The position numbers and the translations under genes were made by a program. DNA of 60,520 nt from JAHDDH01 sp963922775 (lineage in GTDB: Bacteria; Bacteroidota; Bacteroidia; Cytophagales; Amoebophilaceae), in the NCBI GenBank assembly GCA_963922775.1, contig CAWUJG010000004.1, positions 1 through 60,520 on the forward strand, in the 5' to 3' direction. Positions 18,412 to 27,956 of the stretch are shown here, piece after piece (the stretch's first letter is position 1; every line of letters starts with the position of its first letter). The notes beneath the pieces were generated by a model, which worked only from the letters and a program-made list of their open reading frames with translations, was not told the origin of the DNA and did no database searches.

Positions 18412-19767
18412 TCAAAACAAAGCCAAAAGAACCTCTTCTAAGGTAGAAAAAATTGAAAGATCTACTGCTTCATACTTTTTTGCAACATCTTGCTTTGCCA
18501 TATATATCTGGTTAAATCCAAGACGCTTAGCCTCTGCTATACGGTTGTCTATCCTATTTACACGCCTCAGTTCTCCACTAAGCCCTACTTCTGCCAAAAA
18601 ACAAGCCTCAGCAGGTAAAGCAAGACCCTTGTATGCACTGGCCATAGCCATACATAATGCCAAATCTAAAGCAGGATCATCAACACGAATACCACCAGTA
18701 ATGTTTAAAAATACATCTTGAACTCCCAAACGTAACCCTGCTCGCTTTTCTAATACTGCTAGCAACATGTGCAAACGTTTTTGATCAAACCCTGTAGCAC
18801 TCCGCTGCGCATGCCCATATGCTGTAGGACTTACCAAAGCTTGGGTTTCAATAAGCAAAACCCTATTCCCTTCTAAAGATGTGCCTATAGCTACCCCACT
18901 CATAGGCTTCTCATGATGTGATAATAATAATGATGATGGATTCGATACTTCTTGTAATCCATTTCCATACATTTTATAAATGCCTAATTCATCTGTTGAG
19001 CCAAAACGATTTTTAAGTGTACGTAATAAACGATATGATAAATGCCTATCCCCTTCAAACTGCAACACAGTATCTACCATATGCTCAAGTACCTTTGGCC
19101 CTGCCAATATACCCTCTTTAGTAATATGGCCAATTAATATTATAGGCAAATGCTGTCGCTTTGCCAACTGCATTAATACGGTTGTGCAAGCCTTTATTTG
19201 TGCTACACTACCCACAGATGTAGATAACTGTTCAGTATATATTGTTTGTATTGAATCTATAATCAATAAATTAGGATGAAGGTGATCTACATGTGTCAAA
19301 ATATTTTCTAACAATGTTTCATTCAAAATATAACAATGCGATACTTTTTTTTCACTTAATCTATTGGCACGTAACTTCACTTGAAGTTCACTTTCTTCTC
19401 CTGATACATATAAAATTTTGATTTCATCTAAAAAAATAGCATTTTGTAACAAGACTGTTGATTTACCTATACCTGGCTCTCCACCCAAAAGTGTTACAGA
19501 ACCAATAACAATACCACCACCCAGCACACGATTCAACTCTGCATCTTGACAAAGAATACGTGGTGCTTCAGCACATGCAATAGCATCTAAAGGTTGAGGA
19601 TGATGTGTCAATGGCAATATGGAATTTGAAGAAGATATAGATGTATTATCCTTTACAACTTCTTCTATAGTATTCCAAGACAAACAGCCATCACATTTGC
19701 CTTGCCACTTAGGGTAAGTTGTGGCACAATGTTGACAGGTAAAAATGGTTTTTATATTTTTTTTCAT
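18412..19767 (-). CDS. radA: DNA repair protein RadA
   Basis: Branch-migration ATPase of recombination. The N-terminal zinc finger has C-x-x-C pairs (CQHC..CDGC, residues ~10-30). Walker A GGEPGIGKST lies near residue 85, and the RadA hallmark KNRFGS near 250. A Lon-protease-like C-terminal domain holds GGIRVDDPALDLA. At 451 residues from the ATG at 19767 the length is normal; the TTG at 19770 would add one residue. The start lies only 26 bp from the divergent argS ATG, so the two promoters must overlap each other's coding ends. Confidence 0.96.
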   Translation of the reverse strand: MKKNIKTIFTCQHCATTYPKWQGKCDGCLSWNTIEEVVKDNTSISSSNSILPLTHHPQPLDAIACAEAPRILCQDAELNRVLGGGIVIGSVTLLGGEPGIGKSTVLLQNAIFLDEIKILYVSGEESELQVKLRANRLSEKKVSHCYILNETLLENILTHVDHLHPNLLIIDSIQTIYTEQLSTSVGSVAQIKACTTVLMQLAKRQHLPIILIGHITKEGILAGPKVLEHMVDTVLQFEGDRHLSYRLLRTLKNRFGSTDELGIYKMYGNGLQEVSNPSSLLLSHHEKPMSGVAIGTSLEGNRVLLIETQALVSPTAYGHAQRSATGFDQKRLHMLLAVLEKRAGLRLGVQDVFLNITGGIRVDDPALDLALCMAMASAYKGLALPAEACFLAEVGLSGELRRVNRIDNRIAEAKRLGFNQIYMAKQDVAKKYEAVDLSIFSTLEEVLLALF

Positions 19768-19793
19768 CAAAAATACTAATTTTAGAACTACTT

Positions 19794-21575
19794 ATGCTTC
19801 ACAAAACTATAATGCAAAACATCAACACAAAAATACAAATAGGTATACAAAAAGCATTTACTATAAAATACCAGAAAAATATACCAATACAAAACATCCG
19901 AATAATGCCTACACCTAAAAATTTTGTAGGGTCACACACTGTGGCAGTACATGCTTGGCAAAATATAGTAGATAATAATATTCAGGATATAGCCCAAAAT
20001 ATAGGAAAATATTTAGTAGATAAAAACATTATTATCAGCTATCAGGTAGTAAAAGGATTTTTAAACCTTTCTTTACATGATTCTACATGGATTAATGCTT
20101 TTAAACAGCTTTATACCCATAAAAACCTAGGCATAGTAAAAGAAAAAAAACGAAAAATAGCCATAGAATATGCTTCACCTAACACCAATAAACCATTACA
20201 TTTAGGCCATTTACGTAATATATTTTTAGGAGATGCAATTTCCAACATATTATCTGCCTTAGGACATGATGTTGTAAAAGTAAATTTGATTAATGACCGC
20301 GGCATACATATCTGTAAATCAATGGTAGCCTATCAGCTTTTTGGTTTAGATGAAACCCCTAGCTCTTCCCAAATGAAAGGTGATCATTTTGTAGGCAAAT
20401 TTTATGTACTCTATGAAAAAATACATAAAATAGCAGCTATGGTCAGACACAATGACCCACAACAAGAACAGACACCCATACAAAACCAAGCCATAAACAT
20501 GTTACAAAATTGGGAAAAAGGAGATAAAGAAGTCATACAACTATGGCAAAAAATGAATAAATGGGTATATAATGGATTTCAAAAAACATTGGAAAGAATA
20601 AAAGTTTGTTTTGACAAAACCTATTATGAGTCTGATACTTACCTTTTAGGAAAAAAAATGGTATATGAAGGCCTCAAAAAAAATATATTTCAACAAAAAA
20701 ATGACAAAAGCATTTGGATAGATTTAGAAAAACAAAGACTTGATAACAAACTTTTATTACGCAGTGATGGCACCACAGTATATATGACACAAGATTTAGG
20801 CAGTGCCAGAATACGTTATCAAGACATTAAATTTGATCAATCAATTTATGTTGTAGGCAATGAGCAAGATTACCATTTTAAAACATTAAAAGCTATCCTA
20901 CACCAACTAGAAGAACCATATGCCCCCTACATTACCCATCTTTCGTATGGTATGGTAGATTTGCCTTCAGGAAAAATGAAATCTAGAGAAGGAAAAGTAG
21001 TAGATGCTGATAATTTAATGGATGAAATGCTTGAACATGCTAAAGCACAAAGCAAAAATATAAACAAAACAATAGTAACAGACAAAAAAGAAAAAAAAGA
21101 ACTTCATGAAATTATAGCCCTAGGGGCGCTAAAATACTTCTTATTAAAAGTAGAATCAAAAAAAAAAATTGTTTTTGATCCCAAAGCTTCTATAGATTTA
21201 CACGGTTATACTGCCACATTTATTCAATACACCTATGCACGCATATGTTCTGTAATACAACATCATACATCATCTTCATGGTTTTCTGACTTAGATCTGT
21301 TATCTTTGGAAAAAGAAGAGAAAAATTTGATTATACATATTGTCAAATTTTCTGATAAATTACGTGAGGCAGCCCATTCGTACACACCTTCTATCTTGGC
21401 ACATTATGTTTATGATTTAGCCAAACTATACAACCAGATGTATGCCTCTCTGCCTATACTACATGCTGATAATAATACTTTACAGCAATGGAGACTGATA
21501 CTTTCTGCAATTGTAGCACGTATTTTGCAATATATCATGCATATGCTAGGTGTTGAATTACCACAAAAGATGTAA
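19794..21575 (+). CDS. argS: Arginine--tRNA ligase
   Basis: A class I synthetase charging tRNA-Arg. The N-terminal additional domain (~1-115) is followed by the HIGH-type motif PLHLGHLRN near residue 133. The KMSKS-like element reads KMKSREGKVV near residue 395, and the DALR anticodon-binding domain runs from about 470 to 593 (YARICSVIQ..). The 593-residue length is normal. The second ATG at 19812 is equally possible as the start and would ease the crowded divergent junction with radA. Confidence 0.96.
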   Translation: MLHKTIMQNINTKIQIGIQKAFTIKYQKNIPIQNIRIMPTPKNFVGSHTVAVHAWQNIVDNNIQDIAQNIGKYLVDKNIIISYQVVKGFLNLSLHDSTWINAFKQLYTHKNLGIVKEKKRKIAIEYASPNTNKPLHLGHLRNIFLGDAISNILSALGHDVVKVNLINDRGIHICKSMVAYQLFGLDETPSSSQMKGDHFVGKFYVLYEKIHKIAAMVRHNDPQQEQTPIQNQAINMLQNWEKGDKEVIQLWQKMNKWVYNGFQKTLERIKVCFDKTYYESDTYLLGKKMVYEGLKKNIFQQKNDKSIWIDLEKQRLDNKLLLRSDGTTVYMTQDLGSARIRYQDIKFDQSIYVVGNEQDYHFKTLKAILHQLEEPYAPYITHLSYGMVDLPSGKMKSREGKVVDADNLMDEMLEHAKAQSKNINKTIVTDKKEKKELHEIIALGALKYFLLKVESKKKIVFDPKASIDLHGYTATFIQYTYARICSVIQHHTSSSWFSDLDLLSLEKEEKNLIIHIVKFSDKLREAAHSYTPSILAHYVYDLAKLYNQMYASLPILHADNNTLQQWRLILSAIVARILQYIMHMLGVELPQKM

Positions 21576-21870
21576 TATTTCTCTATAGAGAATACATTAT
21601 TATTTAAATAAACTACAGAAGCATAATAGTACATAGCCTCTAAATATGATAATATTATTGCTATAACCTTACTTATTTTACCTATAAACAAAAAAATATG
21701 TTAAATTATGTTTTTAAAAATGATATCCCTAGCATTATTTGTAATTTAATACTAAAACAAAATCTATATGCTTAAAAACTTAATATATTATCATCATTAA
21801 ACATATAAATATAATTTGAATATCATAAATATTACAAATTCTTACCATAAAAATTAAACCTTTACACACT

Positions 21871-23103
21871 ATGAATAATATCTCAACTATTGAAATTAAT
21901 GGCATCTATTTAGTTTTTTGGAGCATATTTACATTTTTTGTAGGATATTTTATCCTCAAAAAATTTCATTCTCTACAAAAGTACAATATACCAGAAGGTA
22001 TTATAGGAGGACTACCTGTTTGTTTTTGCTTTTTTCTTTTTAAAAAATTTACAGGTATATCTATACAGTTTGATTTGCAACTTCGAGATTTCTTCTTGCT
22101 TTTTTTCTTTTGTACCGTAGGTATGTTAGCCAATGCCAAAGAATTGCTTAAAGGTGGATGGAAACTTATAAAGCTAGTAGGAGTAATGTTAATATTTCTC
22201 TTCTTACAAAACACTATAGGCATTTTAGCAGCTAAATTTTCAGGCACAGCACTAATAAATGGTATGATTGCAGGAAGCATCACTTTAGCTGGTGGACATG
22301 GCACTGCCATCTCATGGGGAAAATATTTAGAATCTTTAGGCTATGCCGGTGCTATGGAATTAGGACTTGTTTCTGCTACCATAGGTTTAATTACAGGTGG
22401 ACTTTTTGGTGGACCTACAGCCATAAGTCTAATTAAAAAAAAAAAGCTAATTAACTCCGAAAAGTTATTGTCTATTAAACAAAATGATAAGCCTGATACT
22501 CCACAAACCGTTTTTGTTAAAATAGTTTCTTCTACTCATCTTTTTTTAAGAATGTTATTATTCATTCTATTTTCTATTATTGTAGGTAATCAAGGCTATC
22601 AGCTGTTAAAACATTTTGGTATTGTAGTTCCAGAATACCTTCCACCCATGTTTACAGGCATGATTTTTATCAATTTTATAGATATTTTCAGTAAAAATAT
22701 CAAACTCAATAACCAAAAATTGGAACTTTTAAGCAATATCAGCTTGCAAATATTCATCACCATGAGTATGATAGCCATTGATATTGAATGCCTATTTAAC
22801 CGTAAAATTTTGGACATTGCTATCATCATTATGTTTCAAGTAATCTTTATAATTCTGTTTGCCAAATATATATTCTTTCGCTTTGCAGGAAAAAATTATG
22901 ATGCTGCTGTACTAACAGCTGGATTTATAGGTGCTGGTTTAGGTGCTGTTCCTGTAGGTTTAGCCAATATTTCTTCTGTAACCAGAAGGTATGTACCATC
23001 AGTAGAGGCATTATTACTACTTCCATTATTAGGATCTGTGTTTACAGATCTTATTAATGCTGTTTTACTTAAAGGTTTTTTAGCTTTTATTTCTTCTCTA
23101 TAA
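21871..23103 (+). CDS. gltS: Sodium/glutamate symporter GltS
   Basis: A 410-residue inner-membrane permease with about ten or more hydrophobic segments. Family motifs are the N-terminal half sequence NIPEGIIGGLPV, the re-entrant loop TLAGGHGTAISWG near residue 145, and its counterpart AGFIGAGLGAVPVGLANIS near residue 350. GltS imports glutamate with sodium. For an intracellular symbiont it gives access to host glutamate as carbon and nitrogen source. It stands alone; a possible hairpin terminator follows. Confidence 0.93.
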   Translation: MNNISTIEINGIYLVFWSIFTFFVGYFILKKFHSLQKYNIPEGIIGGLPVCFCFFLFKKFTGISIQFDLQLRDFFLLFFFCTVGMLANAKELLKGGWKLIKLVGVMLIFLFLQNTIGILAAKFSGTALINGMIAGSITLAGGHGTAISWGKYLESLGYAGAMELGLVSATIGLITGGLFGGPTAISLIKKKKLINSEKLLSIKQNDKPDTPQTVFVKIVSSTHLFLRMLLFILFSIIVGNQGYQLLKHFGIVVPEYLPPMFTGMIFINFIDIFSKNIKLNNQKLELLSNISLQIFITMSMIAIDIECLFNRKILDIAIIIMFQVIFIILFAKYIFFRFAGKNYDAAVLTAGFIGAGLGAVPVGLANISSVTRRYVPSVEALLLLPLLGSVFTDLINAVLLKGFLAFISSL

Positions 23104-23112
23104 TTTATTCTC

Positions 23113-23134
23113 TATCTATTAAGAAAAATAGATA
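23113..23134 (+). terminator. Possible hairpin after gltS
   Basis: TATCTATT at 23113-23120 pairs with AATAGATA at 23127-23134 over a 6-base loop, 10 bp after the gltS stop. The stem is AT-only and no strong U-run follows, so termination is only a suggestion. Confidence 0.3.
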
Positions 23135-23172
23135 CATCATGAAATATTTCCATTATATTTCATATTGATCTT

Positions 23173-23332
23173 TTAAGGATTATATATCTTGCATTTGCTG
23201 CTGGTGTTACTTTCTTTTTCTTTGGTGACACCAGTTATAGGATATATACAACGGGCTATAGTTACTTCAAGTCGATCTTCTAAGACTTTTTTTAACCAAT
23301 ATATTCTTTTTATTTCTGTCCTATATTCTTTC
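23173..23332 (-). pseudogene. Possible gene relic downstream of Rpn gene
   Basis: On the minus strand, right after the Rpn stop and in another frame, about 50 codons run without a stop (including IKRIYWLKKVLEDRLEVT and TGVTKEKESNTSSK) to a TAA at 23173-23175. The composition looks coding, but there is no start codon of its own and no recognised family. It may be the 3' remnant of a gene cut by insertion of the Rpn gene. Confidence 0.28.
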
Positions 23333-24304
23333 CTACCTTTTTACAAAATCTTCTTTAGATAGTCCTGTAAGTTGCTCGATATCTTCTATAGGAATACCTC
23401 GTAAGAACATTTTTTGCGCTATAGATAAAATTCCTTCTTGTCTTCCCTGCTCCTTACCCCTTTTCTCACCGATAGATATACCTTTTTGCTTGCCAATAGA
23501 TATACCTTCTCGAATTTTTGATTCTGCATGTGTTATCATATTTAGTTGGGTTTGTGGTAAATGTTTTTTTAATCTGGTAAATGTACGATCTATTTCTGAA
23601 GATGTGCATACATTACTTAAATATACTATAATATTATCTATTACATGATTAAATAATAGATTATCTTCGAGTGTTTCAAATAAGCCTAATTCTTTTGATT
23701 TCTCTAATATCGATTCATAATTGCGCTTTGTACTACCTTGCAATAGCATGGTTATCAGACCTGAGGTTTTATACTTTTTAAAGTCTGATACCCTTAGCAT
23801 CGATAAATCGATCAAGTCAAAATTACCAAAATAATCACGCGCTAAACGACTATCTACAAATAGGTCGTAAATATTTTTTGCATAAGGATAGGGTGAACGA
23901 GAGCCATGATATATACATTTAGGTACAATTATTGGAAGCTTTTTATTTCTATTTTTTGGTTCTTTACTCCATGTTTCTAATAACATGACTACATATTTAT
24001 GCATACGCAAGGGCAAGAGCATATCAGGACTTGATTGATGCTCTACTAAAAAATAAAGATAACCTGGTTTGTTATCTAAACTACAGCTTAGCACTAGATC
24101 ACTATAATGTTCTTCTAGTATGGTATCTACAAAACTTGATTTTTCTTGTTTAAGGCTTGAAAAATCTAGTCTTTTTAGAAGTTCATCTGGTAGGTGTAAT
24201 TGCAAAAAATCACGGGCTATTGTAGGATGACTAAATGTTTTTTTAAAAAATTGATCATGAGGATGGGCATGGATACCAGCGGATATTTTAGAATTAGTAG
24301 ACAT
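23333..24304 (-). CDS. Rpn family nuclease (YhgA-like transposase)
   Basis: 323 residues. The opening HPHDQFFKKTFSHPTIARDFL is the signature of the Rpn/YhgA ('Transposase_31') group. The PD-(D/E)XK core is at about 65-95: a D in HYSDLVLSC followed by LYFLVEHQS (E-x-Q). C-terminal repeats of the GKQKGISIGEKRGKEQGRQEG type precede the usual helix pair (MFLRGIPIEDIEQLTGLSKEDF). It belongs to a different subfamily from the other three Rpn genes here. It lies next to decayed sequence on both sides. Confidence 0.88.
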   Translation of the reverse strand: MSTNSKISAGIHAHPHDQFFKKTFSHPTIARDFLQLHLPDELLKRLDFSSLKQEKSSFVDTILEEHYSDLVLSCSLDNKPGYLYFLVEHQSSPDMLLPLRMHKYVVMLLETWSKEPKNRNKKLPIIVPKCIYHGSRSPYPYAKNIYDLFVDSRLARDYFGNFDLIDLSMLRVSDFKKYKTSGLITMLLQGSTKRNYESILEKSKELGLFETLEDNLLFNHVIDNIIVYLSNVCTSSEIDRTFTRLKKHLPQTQLNMITHAESKIREGISIGKQKGISIGEKRGKEQGRQEGILSIAQKMFLRGIPIEDIEQLTGLSKEDFVKR

Positions 24305-24460
24305 TTTTATTTAGATTTTTTAGTAAGTTTTTAGATAAAAAAAAGAGTAATTCAATTAAAATTATCCTTAATTTATGTATTTTTTTAATGTATACTTTTT
24401 TTATTAAAAAATAATTTTATTGTATTTAATAAGTAAAAATTTTAAAAAAAATTAAAAATT

Positions 24461-26239
24461 ATGAATATGAAAACTATAAAAAAAAATTAAAAACCTTTAT
24501 TATTTACTTCTATTTCTATATTATATACTGCATCTTGTTCTTTACATAAAGAAACCAAATTTATCAAAAAAGCAAAAAAAAATCATATACATAGTAGTAT
24601 GTTTATGGAAACAAAAAAAAGTACGGCAAAATGTGATTTTGAAAAAGAATTTGAATCTGCTATTGAAAAATATAAAACAAAAAACAAGGGGCAAAAATTC
24701 AATATTTCTCAAGGTAAAGACATAGTAGTAGTATTTGGTAATACAGGAGCAGGCAAAAGTACACTTTTAAACTTACTAGTAAGTAGGCCATAAACTTAAA
24801 AAGCATGGTGTAGGATATAAAATTAAACAAAAGCCTGGTTTACCCATGTTTAATATTGGCCATACTGGTACATCAAAAACGCTTTTTCCACAATATGTGG
24901 AATCTCCAAATGGAACACTATATATAGATTTACCAGGAATAAATGATACCAGAGGAAGAGGTATTGCTTTTGTTAATGCAATATGTATTAAAAATATTTT
25001 AATACAAGCGAAAAGTGTAAAATTTTTATTTGTAGAAACACAAGGTGCTTTTGAAACAGAACGAGGAGAAGCTTTTAAAAATTTATTACAAACTATTTTT
25101 AAGATTATACCGAATAAAAAACTATTAATACAATCTAGTCTTTTTATTGTGGCTAAAGCAGATAAAAAACAACAAAAAATTATAATAAACAATAATATTT
25201 TACCCAATGCACCTAAAGAATTTTTTCAAATATTTCCATTATCATTATTGCAAAAAAGGGTAATACCATTTGTAAAACCCAATTATTTTATGGATATAAA
25301 TAATGATAGTGATGCATCAGATAATTAAAACTATTTCAAGCCTAAAGAATTAATAAAATACCAAAAAAAATTAAAACAAAAAATAGAAAATAAAATAAAA
25401 TTATTAAACTCTATATCTATAAAAAAAATTGATATTACATGCCTTCTAAGACCTGATACAATAAATAATTTGGAAAAAATATGTAATAAAAAAATGGAAA
25501 AATGGTATAAAAAAAATATTAATAGCATTAATCTTAATAATTACAATACATCTAATGTTGAACAACTAATTCATAAAAAAAATAATTTATACCAAAAATT
25601 AAAAGGTGATTTTGAAAAATATATAAAACAAAAAACAATTTTTAATTTTATACAAAATTTTGATACAAAATTATTTAATACTATTCTGGAAAAAGTAAAC
25701 AAAAATTTAAGTGAAAATACCGAAATACAAAAAAAAGAAATACAAAGCAAAATACAAAAATTAGAAAAAAAAAGAGAATTAGAAAGACAAAGAGAGCTAG
25801 AAATGCAAAGGCAAAAAAGACAAAAAGAGTTAGAAAAACAAAAGCAAGAGTTAGAAAGACAAAAAGAGTTAGAAAAACAAAAGCAAGAAGAACTAGAAAT
25901 CCAAAGGCAAAAAGTAAAAGAAGAAGCAGAAAAGTTAAGAGCACTAAGCGCTGACAAAGACAATTATTATAATAGATATATACGTGCAAAAAATAGATAT
26001 AATAACTGTTGGATTTTTGATAGAAAAGAAGAAGCAGAAAAGAATGGAGAATATAATAAATATTCTAATATACTAACAGATATCAAAATCAAAAAAGAAA
26101 CTTAGCAAGAGAGGAAGAATTACTAAAAAAACTAGATCCCTCTTTCTCCAGTCAGAAAAACTACACCGTAGATACTGATATAGGTAGTATTCTCAGTTCT
26201 TATTACTTTTTCATGCTTTTTCAAAGAATCAATAAATAA
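24461..26239 (+). pseudogene. Decayed lipoprotein-like P-loop GTPase with coiled coil
   Basis: Joined conceptually, this is one ~590-residue protein broken by four lesions. It opens MNMKTIKKN, hits an in-frame TAA at 24488, then continues in frame into a lipoprotein-type leader ending YTASC. The G domain starts with G1 GNTGAGKST near 24737. A +1 frameshift around 24780 moves the frame; G3 is DLPGINDT, followed by a segment with FLFVETQ and G4 AKAD. A second in-frame TAA lies at 25326. Then comes a long helical region with KQKQELERQKELEKQ-type coiled coil (25740-25950). A frameshift near 26085 precedes the natural end at 26237-26239. The G motifs resemble eukaryote-type AIG1/septin-like GTPases, but I cannot name the family. 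Fragments may still be expressed from internal ATGs. Confidence 0.7.
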
Positions 26240-26321
26240 GACACTTTAGTTCTATTTTCTTACATTTTAAAAAAAACAGCAAGTAAGCAAAAAAAACAGC
26301 AGTCATTAAAAAGTCGAATAA

Positions 26322-26429
26322 ATCTATCCTGGAAAAAACATTTTAAATGTTTTAGATAATTTTGATAATTTTATGCCTGATAATAGAAAAGATCTTCCTT
26401 TACAAAAAGGAGATGATATACAATGGTGA
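26322..26429 (+). pseudogene. Short gene relic
   Basis: An open stretch of ~35 codons (NVLDNFDNFMPDNRK, LPLQKGDDIQW, stop TGA at 26427) lies after the broken GTPase gene. It has no start and no recognised family. The well-mixed residues suggest the tail of another lost gene. Confidence 0.3.
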
Positions 26430-26461
26430 AATAAATTTTGATCTCAATACTTTATTCTTAA

Positions 26462-27142
26462 TCATTCCGCAACAGCTATTGTTAATATAGCTATTTCATT
26501 TACCCAAGGCGATAATATATCCATACAACCAGCAAGTGTAGCACCAGTAGTTACTACATCATCTACTAAAATTACATTTTTACCTTGAATATTTTTGGGT
26601 TCTATAATGCCAAAAACTTGCTTCATATTTTCAAAACGGGCAGATCTCCCTCTTTTGGTTTGTGTTTGAGTATCTATTTTTCTTATCAACACATTATTTT
26701 GCCATGGCATTTGTAATGTTATAGATAGCCCTTGGGCAAAAACATCACTCTGATTATAACCTCTCTTTTTCAATTTTTTAGGATGTAATGGTACAGGAAT
26801 AATACAATCAAAATATTTAATCCAGTTGGCATTTTCTTTTAATATCCATCCAAACTTTTCTCCCAAATGCCAACCTATAGATGGTGTATTTTTATATTTC
26901 AAATTTTCTATAATACGAAATACAATACTTTTTTTGCTAAAAAAATAAAAAGATGCCGCATGTGTAAGCTTTGGATGCAAAAAATTATGGATTAAAAAAT
27001 TATCTGTACTATGTAAATAATACTGGGTAATAGGCAGATCATTTGTACAACCTATGCACAAAATAGGCTGCGTTTTTGATATCACCTGTTTACAATACAG
27101 GCAAACATGGGGAAAACAGAGTAGAAAAAAATCTTTAAACAT
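26462..27142 (-). CDS. comF: ComF family phosphoribosyltransferase-like protein
   Basis: About 226 residues from the ATG at 27142 (a TTG at 27157 is the only upstream start). The N-terminal zinc ribbon has two C-x-x-C pairs (CLYC..CIGC). A phosphoribosyltransferase fold ends with the PRPP-type motif VILVDDVVTTGATL near residue 190. ComF proteins support DNA uptake during competence in several phyla. The gene is also widely kept in non-competent Bacteroidetes, so the role is not certain. dprA is at 6 kb. Confidence 0.88.
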   Translation of the reverse strand: MFKDFFLLCFPHVCLYCKQVISKTQPILCIGCTNDLPITQYYLHSTDNFLIHNFLHPKLTHAASFYFFSKKSIVFRIIENLKYKNTPSIGWHLGEKFGWILKENANWIKYFDCIIPVPLHPKKLKKRGYNQSDVFAQGLSITLQMPWQNNVLIRKIDTQTQTKRGRSARFENMKQVFGIIEPKNIQGKNVILVDDVVTTGATLAGCMDILSPWVNEIAILTIAVAE

Positions 27143-27182
27143 AAAAAAATAAACCAAATTTTTTACATAATCTTTTAAATAA

Positions 27183-27956
27183 TTATTTTTTCATCATACC
27201 TCTCTTACTTGTATTTTTAATAAAGTTAATTATTATATCTCTTTCTTCTGTAACTGGCATTGTGTGCTCTACATAATCTACTGACTCTATAAAGGACATA
27301 TCTTTTTGGAAAATATAATGATAAATTTGTTGTATCTGTGCTATTTTTTCATCTGTAAATCCTCTTCTACGCAAACCTATGGCATTTACGCCACAATAAC
27401 GCATAGGTTCTCCAGCAGATTTTATATATGGAGGGATATCTTTTCTCACTAAAGATCCTCCACCTATCATGGCATGTTTGCCTATACGTACAAACTGATG
27501 TATTGCTGCAGTACCACCTATAGTAACATATTCATCTATAATTACATGTCCACCTACTTGCACAGCATTAGATAAGACACAATTATTACCAATAATACAG
27601 TCATGGGCAACATGTACATAGGCCATCACTAAACAATTACTTCCTATAGTAGTTTTATATTTATCTTTTGTACCTCTATTAATTGTTACATATTCTCTAA
27701 TAGTAGTATTATTCCCTATTTCTACTGTACTTTCTTCTCCAGAAAATTTTAAATCTTGGGGAATAGCAGCAATAACTGCTCCTGGAAATATAGTACAATA
27801 CTTTCCTATATGTGCCCCTTCCATAATAACTACATTAGCCCCTATAGATGTTTTTTCTCCTATAACTACATGCTTATGAATTGTAGTAAAAGGACCTACA
27901 GTAACATTATCACCTATTTGTGCTTTATTGTCAATACATGATAGTTTTGATCTCAT
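27183..27956 (-). CDS. lpxA: UDP-GlcNAc acyltransferase LpxA
   Basis: First step of lipid A synthesis: adds a 3-hydroxyacyl chain from ACP to UDP-GlcNAc. The 257-residue left-handed beta-helix is built of hexapeptide repeats (IGDNVTVGPFTTIH, IGANVVIMEGAHIG). The catalytic histidine segment is YVHVAHDCIIGNN near residue 120, and the helical C-terminus spans ~190-257. Its ATG overlaps the stop of lpxC-fabZ by 4 bp, so it is translationally coupled. Confidence 0.95.
   Translation of the reverse strand: MRSKLSCIDNKAQIGDNVTVGPFTTIHKHVVIGEKTSIGANVVIMEGAHIGKYCTIFPGAVIAAIPQDLKFSGEESTVEIGNNTTIREYVTINRGTKDKYKTTIGSNCLVMAYVHVAHDCIIGNNCVLSNAVQVGGHVIIDEYVTIGGTAAIHQFVRIGKHAMIGGGSLVRKDIPPYIKSAGEPMRYCGVNAIGLRRRGFTDEKIAQIQQIYHYIFQKDMSFIESVDYVEHTMPVTEERDIIINFIKNTSKRGMMKK

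Noticed and set aside
25571..25989. Long minus-strand frames rich in S, F, L and C opposite the coiled coil
   Set aside because: They are the antisense image of the repetitive KQ/E-rich coiled-coil codons; their composition is not protein-like.
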